Positions 48,501-64,000 of a stretch of 64,000 nucleotides of DNA are shown here, one piece after another. The translations under genes and the position numbers were made by a program. A model generated the notes under the pieces. It was given only the letters and a program-made list of their open reading frames with translations. It was not told where the DNA came from and did not search any database. This stretch comes from Asterias amurensis (Eukaryota > Echinodermata > Asteroidea > Forcipulatida > Asteriidae): the NCBI RefSeq assembly GCF_032118995.1, contig NC_092656.1, positions 14,510,694-14,574,693 of the forward strand, given 5' to 3'. The stretch's first letter is position 1; each line of letters starts with the position of its first letter.

Positions 48501-51500
48501 CAGAGCGTACATTCCGCGAGTTACACCAGCCTGCTGATCTTTACAATAAATGTAATGAGTTATGTCAGGCCCTGGCAGAGGATTTACTAAAGGAAGAGCT
48601 GATGGTAAGTTGGAAATAATGGTGCCACTCAAGTACACTCAGACTTACCTCCCTTTGAGCTAAATATAATGATTGGGGGTTTTACAATATGCCCCTGCAA
48701 ATGGGTTTTACAAGGTATGTTTTCTAGCCTTTTGTCAAGACCTTTGTGGTTTAGAGAGCTTTGTAGAGAAGCGACTAGAGGTGGAGAGACCACACGCGAG
48801 GCCTCGGGGTCTTTAACAACTGGGTTGCATGTTTTTTTAATGAATTATTCATAGAGTTTGAAACATACATTATTCTTAACTGGTACGCAAAGTGACGAAT
48901 GATACCAATCAAAACACAGACTTTCTCTAGTTTTTTATTTTGTTGTCCTATAGGTTGAGTTAATATTAATGGAAATACTAAAAAGACATAAATTTAAACA
49001 ACATAAAAGTTTATGGTGAAAAAGGTTTGAAAATACGTTGTTAAATAATATAATAGAATGAAGGATCAATTACTTGGGCATAATCTGGAAAGGGTAGTGT
49101 GAATGCAACAGATGAGAAAGCATCATACCCCAAAACGTTTGATAACCAAGTGCTAGGTGGACGAGTGTTGTTTTCCCAGACGGTAATAATTTGTTTGTGT
49201 GTGCTGACCCGCTGACACCGTGCATCTTTGGACTTCTGCTTACAATCGAGATTTATCAAGAAAAACACATCTTCGTATAGCCTCTATTCGAAATGACTGC
49301 TGTGGTGAATTACTGAGTATTGATTATGTTATTTGAACCATTTAGTTAATATTCTAATTCAGTTTTAAAAATAATTTTGCGCCTTCCTGTATAAAAACCT
49401 TTAAATCAATGAAGTTCAACATATTTATTCAAGGGAAAGACAGTCACCATCAAACTGAAGACAGTTAAGTTTGAAGTCAAAACCAAGTCATACTCTGTGC
49501 CCTCATACATCCAAACAGCGGACTGTATATTCAGAGTGGCTAAGGATCTACTCAAAGCTGAGATCAATGACTGCAAGTCAGAACCACTGCGGCTAAGACT
49601 AATGGGTAAGTGATGGTAGTGAAAGTAAGATTTCAGGCCTTGCATGATAGTAAAGTTGACTTATGTCGTTGGTGTTAAGTGTCAATGTTTTATCAGTCGA
49701 CTTAATGTCGTTGGTGTTAAGTGTCACTGTTTTATCACCAGTGTTTCTTTATTCATTATGCAGCGAAAGCAGTTGCTTCTACAGAAATCAAGTGCCACTT
49801 TTTGGTACACATGAAACCTTAAAGAACACAAAAACTTGCATCCATTTGGTTGTTTTTGTATAAGGACATTTATCTGCTTCTCAACATGCTCACATTGAGA
49901 AGCTTTCTACAATCAAAGTATGGCTCTGAGTTTGCCAATTTGGTGTTGCTGATTTGAGACAATGTGTAAATCCAGGTGCTTGTATCTTAAGATCTTAAGA
50001 TAACAATTAAAACTGATCCCTTGGCCAAGGTGTTTGAAGATTTATCCCAAAACTGAAGTATTTGATTTTGATGTTGATTTGTTTATTGCATTTCTAAAGG
50101 TGTAAGAATTTCCAACCTCCAGGCATGCGGTGCACCATCATCCAACAAACAAGAGAGCATCACAAAATTCTTTAAGAAGCGACAAGAAACAACAACTCCC
50201 AAACAGCAACCAGACATCCAGCCAAAGACTGTTGACAATGACCGCCTTGGAACAAATGAGTTATTGAATAAAACTGTTCTTGGAGTCACGTCTGGACAGA
50301 CACAAACAACAGAATGGAATAACACAGCTCATTTCCCTATAAAGTCAGAGTCGAAACTAACATCATCTGCATCGTCAACTGAATCAAAACTTGGTATCAC
50401 ATTTCATGATACGTTTTTGAAACCTTCACATTTAACTGGACAACAGATTACAAATGATACTGGAGGATCAGAACTATTAAAAACCTCAGGTGAGGAGGAC
50501 TTATCCCTAGTTGGAGACCAATTGGTTCAGTCATCAGAGTTTATCTGCCCAGTGTGTAGCATCCAACAGTCATGCCCAGACTTGAAAGACTTCAATGAGC
50601 ATGTGGATATGTGTCTGAATAGAGATGCAATACAAGACATGCTACGACAGCAAGGTAAACGATAATGCGTTTATTTCAAGTCCAACATTGCGTACATTTT
50701 ACATGTGGTCATAACATGTGTGTGTTAAGTTAAAGGAACACGTTGCCTTGGATCGGACGAGTTGGTCAAAACAAAAGCGTTTGTAACCGTTTTTTATAAA
50801 ATGCATATGGTTGGAAAGATGTTTTAAAAGTAGAATACAATGCTCCACACAAGTTTGCCTCGAAATTGCGTGGTTTTCCTTCTACTGTGCGAACTAACAT
50901 GGTCGGCCATTTATGGGAGTCAAAATTTTGACCCCCATAAATGGCCGACGTGTTAGTCGACGAGGTAAAAGGAAAACCACGCAATTTCGAGGCATGTTTG
51001 TGTGGATCATTGTATTCTACTTTTACAACATCTTTCTACCCATATGTATTTTATAAAAAACGGTTACAAACGCTTTTCAAAGACCAACTCGACCGATCCA
51101 AGGCAACGTGTTCCTTTAAAGGCCTTATACATGTTTGGTAACAACTCAAAATATATATTAGCATAAAACCTTACTTGGTAACGAGCAACAGAAAGCTGTT
51201 GATAGTATAGAACATTGTGAGAAACGACTCCCTCTGAAGCAACATAGTTTTTGAGAAAGAGGTAATTTCTCACTAAAATAATAAAAGACTTAAAGCACAC
51301 TATTTAGTAAGAAGGATTTTTTTATTTTCATTGTTTTCTTGCCACTTCAAGGACCAATTGAGCAATTGATACACCAAGTGAGAATACTGGTCGTTGACAA
51401 TTACTAACTGTGTTCAGTGCCTTATAAATAGTTATTTTATGCATTGGCAAATGTGCTTTATTGTTTTTATAATAACAGCTTCCCAAGACCGTCCGAGTTC

Positions 51501-51755
51501 AAGTTGTGAGGCACCATCACCAATGAAGGTGAAAAGGTAAAGTAACTTCAGCATTTTCTAAATAAAACAAATAAAAATGGCATGTTCAGATCATTTTTAG
51601 TAATTCTTTAATGAAAGTTCCTTGATTGACTCTCAATTCTATCCCATTAATATCTGCTTATGTCCAACAGAAGCTCATCAGGACCCAAGTCGGCTGCTAA
51701 GAGACGTAAACAGGAGAAAACACAGACCAATACACTGGACAAATTCTTCAGTTGA
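39401..51755 (+). CDS. POLK: DNA polymerase kappa (Y-family translesion polymerase), complete coding region in 12 exons
   Basis: Error-prone nuclear polymerase that extends past bulky minor-groove lesions. Twelve exons with consistent phases give 885 residues; human has 870. The N-clasp ([20 protein letters not shown]) is followed by the catalytic core. D166 and D168 of HLDMDAFY, with D257/E258 of SLDEAYFD, match the metal-binding acidic residues, and Y171 matches the steric-gate Tyr112 of human. [14 protein letters not shown] and [10 protein letters not shown] mark the palm/thumb region, and exons 8-9 the little finger. The C-terminal tail has a canonical PIP box, Q671-x2-I674-x2-F677-F678; one UBZ4 ubiquitin-binding finger (C803, C806, H821, C825); a basic stretch [11 protein letters not shown] that looks like an NLS; and a terminal PIP-like TNTLDKFF one residue before the end. 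Human POLK carries two UBZ fingers; here only one was found. It lies head-to-head with CERT1. Confidence 0.96.
39715..39965 (+). repeat. ccagctgg family copy
   Basis: Contains gcgttccgcgtgataat, aacagctccagctggtcatt and acccccacgtgacgcgctct. Inverse copy at 58019-58265; related copies at about 52140-52460, 61930-62130 and 62390-62630. Lies in POLK intron 1. Confidence 0.8.
40289..40412 (+). CDS. POLK: POLK coding exon 2 (N-clasp start)
   Basis: Encodes [20 protein letters not shown], matching the human segment [19 protein letters not shown]. Ends in a split Arg codon, AG|GTGAGG. Confidence 0.94.
40533..40644 (+). CDS. POLK: POLK coding exon 3 (N-clasp)
   Basis: Helical N-clasp: [18 protein letters not shown], the counterpart of human RFYGNELKKEKQVNQRIE. 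A MITE begins 10 bases past its donor (CAG|GTAAAT). Confidence 0.94.
40655..41043. mobile_element. TTAA-MITE family 1 in POLK intron 3
   Basis: TTAA at both ends and the usual palindromic arms. Starts only 10 bases after the exon 3 end. Confidence 0.88.
41573..41889 (+). mobile_element. TTAA-MITE family 2, full copy
   Basis: ttaaagacgctggacactat to atagtgtctactgcctttaa. Both TTAA ends present. Shares its right TTAA with the next element. Confidence 0.88.
41886..42227. mobile_element. TTAA-MITE family 3, full copy
   Basis: ttaaagggaaagtacacgtt to caaacgtgtacagtgccttt plus TTAA. The body resembles family 2 read in reverse (cgagcattgg, gtgggaaacgac), showing the two are related. Confidence 0.85.
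42240..42475. mobile_element. Palindromic element with long hairpin centre
   Basis: gttaaaactatgactccc and gggagtcatagttttaac, with cggagcgttct mirrored inside and attgactgctt/aagcagtcaat outside. POLK intron 3. Confidence 0.85.
43525..43677 (+). CDS. POLK: POLK coding exon 4 (catalytic motif I)
   Basis: Contains [19 protein letters not shown], motif I with the first catalytic aspartates and the steric-gate tyrosine. Acceptor tctgag, donor CTG|GTAGGT, phase 0. Confidence 0.96.
43830..44610 (+). CDS. POLK: POLK coding exon 5 (large exon: fingers, palm and insert)
   Basis: A single 781-base exon. It begins with [16 protein letters not shown] and SLDEAYFD (the second metal site). A long hydrophilic insert of about 160 residues follows, and the exon ends in [17 protein letters not shown]. 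The insert is longer than the one in human POLK and is rich in D, K and S, so it is probably a disordered loop on the palm. Confidence 0.95.
44580..44930 (+). repeat. POLK: Tandem copies of the POLK exon 5 end plus CTGT runs
   Basis: The exon end gaacaggaaacacaactta (44580) recurs at 44671, 44757 and 44844, spaced 91, 86 and 87. Each copy carries the downstream intron start and a ctgtctgt run. In the copies the donor cag|gtaagc is changed to cagatgggtaaag. Confidence 0.92.
45679..46059 (-). mobile_element. TTAA-MITE family 2, minus orientation
   Basis: Ends cagtggacac and gtgtccactgcctt, body with ggagaggttgatggtata and agcacacaactttgtgtgac. POLK intron 5. Confidence 0.85.
46384..46508 (+). 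CDS. POLK: POLK coding exon 6
   Basis: Encodes [20 protein letters not shown] and [18 protein letters not shown], nearly identical to vertebrates. Acceptor tctccag, donor AAG|GTACAA. Confidence 0.96.
46870..47036 (+). CDS. POLK: POLK coding exon 7 (thumb, helix-hairpin-helix)
   Basis: [16 protein letters not shown] is the helix-hairpin-helix DNA-binding element of the thumb. [12 protein letters not shown] follows. Phase 2 donor AG|GTACAA; a MITE starts 10 bases farther on. Confidence 0.95.
47047..48075 (+). repeat. Tandem duplication of MITE family 2 plus flank
   Basis: Two family-2 copies (47047-47417 and 47602-47974) are each followed by the same unique flank, gtgtaaagggtaagccatta to tggaagcttg. 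A segment of roughly 550 bases was therefore duplicated after insertion. Confidence 0.85.
48190..48375. repeat. Inverted-repeat element related to 41125-41340
   Basis: Shares tgcatgagtacatcacaatt and cgaggccatagg blocks with the element at 41125-41340; its arms mirror around the centre. Confidence 0.6.
48475..48604 (+). CDS. POLK: POLK coding exon 8 (little finger)
   Basis: [20 protein letters not shown], matching human ERKSMSVERTFSEINKAEE, then a helix ending KEELM. Donor ATG|GTAAGT. Confidence 0.94.
49434..49605 (+). CDS. POLK: POLK coding exon 9 (little finger)
   Basis: [19 protein letters not shown], the beta-sheet of the little finger, ending PLRLRLMG. Acceptor ttcaag, donor ATGG|GTAAGT, phase 1. 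Confidence 0.94.
50100..50654 (+). CDS. POLK: POLK coding exon 10 (PIP box and UBZ finger)
   Basis: Opens with VRISNL, the end of the little finger. QESITKFF follows, a canonical PCNA-interacting box, then a long serine/threonine-rich linker, then the UBZ4 finger FICPVC...NEHVDMCLN with C-x2-C-x14-H-x3-C spacing. Donor CAAG|GTAAAC. Confidence 0.94.
50730..51119. mobile_element. TTAA-MITE family 1, full palindrome
   Basis: Both TTAA ends and mirrored arms present, 75 bases past the POLK exon 10 end. Shares its right TTAA with a family-3 element at 51116-51428. Confidence 0.9.
51116..51428. mobile_element. TTAA-MITE family 3 copy
   Basis: Directly abuts the preceding palindrome. Keeps ttacttggtaacgagcaac and ttgtgagaaacgactccctc; the right end is degraded. 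Confidence 0.75.
51479..51536 (+). CDS. POLK: POLK coding exon 11
   Basis: Small linker exon ([19 protein letters not shown]), not recognisable by homology. Placed because its phases (1 in, 2 out) join exon 10 to the last exon and because acceptor and donor are both standard. Confidence 0.82.
51671..51755 (+). CDS. POLK: POLK last coding exon (NLS and terminal PIP-like motif)
   Basis: Basic cluster AAKRRKQEK followed by TNTLDKFFS and TGA. Human POLK ends HTLDIFFK, so this is the conserved C-terminal PCNA contact, again lacking Gln at position 1. An AATAAA lies at 52115-52120. Confidence 0.93.
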
Positions 51756-51921
51756 TGGAATACAATCAATCAAAAAGCACAAAGATGTGTGGGTCTCTAT
51801 TTTAATTTCAGCCTTCATCAGTAGTTTTCATAATTAATTTGCCCAATTATCTTTATTCTATATGCTTCTTTATCTTATTCAAAGTCAATGATTAAGGGAA
51901 TCAATGTGTGGTAAAGAGGTT

Positions 51922-52037
51922 TTCAACTAGTGGTTTAATCCCAACGAGGCCTGGTTCTTGATAATTTTACCGAGACGAAGTCGAGGTAAATTATAAAGAA
52001 TTAGGCCTCGGCGGGTTTAAACCACTAGTTGAAAACC
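51922..52037. repeat. Hairpin between POLK and RIOK2
   Basis: ttttcaactagtggtttaa and its inverse ttaaaccactagttgaaaa, with gaggcct mirrored inside. Confidence 0.8.
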
Positions 52038-52809
52038 GATTCAACACACTTTGATTCCCGTTCATAAATACCTTTTCGGTCAAAAACATCATCACTTTTT
52101 TGGTCAAAAAGAAAAATAAATGCAAAAACTATAATTGTTAAATGATTTCTTTCAACACAACACCCCTCCAGCTATGAAATGGTAAAGCCCTCCGCCACCC
52201 TCGGGTAAACAACTCCTTGTAAGGGAATGCTGTGCGCGTCGTGCGTATCGCGTGATGTGGCACAACTGTTTCAACTATTGCTCTCGACCAATAGGAATGA
52301 AGAAACTGTCTTAAAACAACAGGTGCAAGGTCGCGTGCCACGCCCATGAATTAACTAACACTTTTTACCGGTCATATACAAAGGTTTATACACACCCATG
52401 TAACGCGCTCTCCACCAATAGAAAGAGCGAAAATGTCAGAGGTATTTATGAATATATGTTAATTGTTGTGTACTGTTAGTTATAACGGACCAATACCACA
52501 CGTAGTTGAAGTCTGCCCATAGTCTACCAATTTTGGAGGTTATGACATCAAAGGATTAAATATATCGCAACCAATGACCAATCATATCAATGGAAAACGT
52601 TTCATTGTCAAGAGTTGACTATTATTACTCCATGTGCTGATAAGAACAACATGAATTGCTGTGCAATGATACAAATAGATTATTTTTATAAACTACAGTT
52701 TTATAAACTACGTCAAATTAAATCAAAAAGAAATTAAAACGTCAGTGTCATGCCATCGTTATTTGTAAAGGTGAATGCTAGTGGCTTGTTTGCGAAAAGT
52801 AGATGGAGA

Positions 52810-53179
52810 TTAAAGATGCTATGTCAGATTTTTGGCCGATTTGATCCAAAAATTTTGATTTAAAATTCAATAGGTATTTTGAGGGGGGTCGAGAAAGTTA
52901 CAAGCTTTCATTTGCTCGAAAAAGTCCGCCAACTATTAGTAGCAGTGAAATAAAGTGCTCAAAATTAGTTTTTGTCGGGATCTTGACAATATATCACGTG
53001 ACTAATTCTTATGTGTTTTATAAGAAACGTTTTAAATTTTTGTCATGGTTCCTGACCATTAAAAGTAAAAGTTAAACTTTCTTTCGTTAGAGCGGGTGAT
53101 ACTCTTTAAAATACCATTCACTAAAAAAAAAATCTATTTTTTAATGTTTGGGCCCAAAAATCTGACATAGCATCTTTAA
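52810..53179. mobile_element. TTAA-MITE family 4, inverse copy
   Basis: Reverse-complement copy of 5274-5648 with TTAA at both ends. Lies just beyond the RIOK2 stop codon and may contribute to its 3' UTR. Confidence 0.88.
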
Positions 53180-53243
53180 AGAATAAACCTAACTCTGGCA
53201 CAAATCTCGTACCCATTGTAAAGATTCTCTTTGCAATCACTGT

Positions 53244-62997
<9,754 letters not shown>

Positions 62998-63000
62998 CTA

Positions 63001-64000
63001 AAACACAAGATAAAATCGCATTCATGTTAACCATTAAAGTTGAAAAGAATTTGCATTTCATGGGAAAAGTACAAACAAGAAAACCTTTTTATGACAAGAC
63101 ACGGCGAAACGTGCGGAAACAAGGGTGGGTTTTCCCGTTATTTTCTCCCGACTTCGATGACCAATTGAGCCTAAATTTTCACAGGTTTGTTATTTTATAT
63201 ATAAGTTGTGATACACAAAGTGTGGGCCTTGGACAATACAGTTTACTGAAAGTGTCCAATGGCTTTAATATAACTAACTAAACTGATAATGATATCCATG
63301 ATTTAAAAGTTGTTTATTGAATCAAAACGTCCTTCCGTTACTGTGGAATATTGCCCATGTGACAGAACCAGGCACCTTGTGGTAAAAGCATCAACCTCGG
63401 CATACATGTACTTGATACCAAAACATGAAATGTTAGATAAACCATCTCTGAATTGGCCTGAGGTGGCCTTAGTGGACATTTTAAAAAATGGCTGCCAATT
63501 TTGATATAAAACAACATATCTCAAAATGCAAGAGGCCTCGTATCTTCATTCCAGTGGCTACATGTATGTATGTTTGTCAAGTCCAACAGATAAAAAAGCA
63601 TTATGGTCCGGCAATCATAACGTGATTAGGTTATAAAATGGCAGTAATGGGATTTACATTAGGTAACATTGTGCTTTAGAAGCCGTTAGGCGGCCACTTT
63701 CTTTTCAAATTGGCTCATACATTGTCTACCAAAGTATGAGTTGGTTACATACAAGAACAAGAGGGCGCATTGGCCTATATGCCGCAGGCGCCCATGCCGC
63801 CATTTTCTAAGTTGACAGAACAGCATTGCACAGTGTGCGTTTGTGCGACCATTTTGTAAGATGACAAAACAGCATCGCGTATAGCGTTCAATAAACATAA
63901 ACTCCAACGTGTATTTCATATTCAATGCGCGTACAGAATGGCGCATGTCTCCTTGGGGTCCCACCGCATTTGTGCAAGCAGCATCACCAGCGCGCCCTCT
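63001..64000. other. RIOK2 intron at right edge
   Basis: No exon recognised. A family-2 MITE fragment lies at 63130-63270. 63755-63850 (ggcgcattggcctatatgcc, gccgccattttctaagttga) is repeated at 26308-26375. Confidence 0.6.

Overview
The window is eukaryotic nuclear DNA: AT-rich, intron-rich and crowded with short mobile elements. It holds three conserved protein genes, each of which can be assembled exon by exon with GT/AG junctions whose phases agree. They are a ceramide transfer protein gene (CERT1 ortholog, minus strand, 13 coding exons, 614 residues), a DNA polymerase kappa gene (POLK ortholog, plus strand, 12 coding exons, 885 residues) and the 3' two thirds or so of a RIO2 kinase gene (RIOK2 ortholog, minus strand, 7 coding exons, continuing past the right edge). 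The protein sequences, the head-to-head CERT1/POLK pair (also adjacent in human) and the repeat content suggest an invertebrate deuterostome, most likely an echinoderm and possibly a sea star. That placement is inference.

Layout: 1-9310 is intergenic and full of inverted-repeat elements, including a tRNA-Glu-like SINE and a 1.3 kb fold-back. 11670-33311 is CERT1, read right to left, with a LINE fragment, a SINE, a tRNA-like repeat array and many MITEs in its introns. 33312-39400 separates the two divergent genes and holds a 16-bp minisatellite with a distant inverted arm, a G-run tract, perfect hairpins and a LINE nested in another LINE. 39401-51755 is POLK. 51756-53243 is the tail-to-tail gap. 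53244-62997 is RIOK2, whose N-terminal winged-helix exons lie outside the window. Nothing recognisable as a gene was found in 62998-64000.

The three proteins do not form one pathway. CERT1 moves ceramide from ER to Golgi, POLK copies past damaged DNA, and RIOK2 matures the 40S ribosomal subunit. No new multi-gene system is visible. The noteworthy signals are structural: several MITE families that all end in TTAA and begin with a TTAAAG-type terminus; mobile elements sitting 10-12 bases downstream of three splice donors; a POLK exon-intron boundary copied three more times in tandem inside the following intron; and a splice acceptor whose pyrimidine tract is a tetranucleotide microsatellite.
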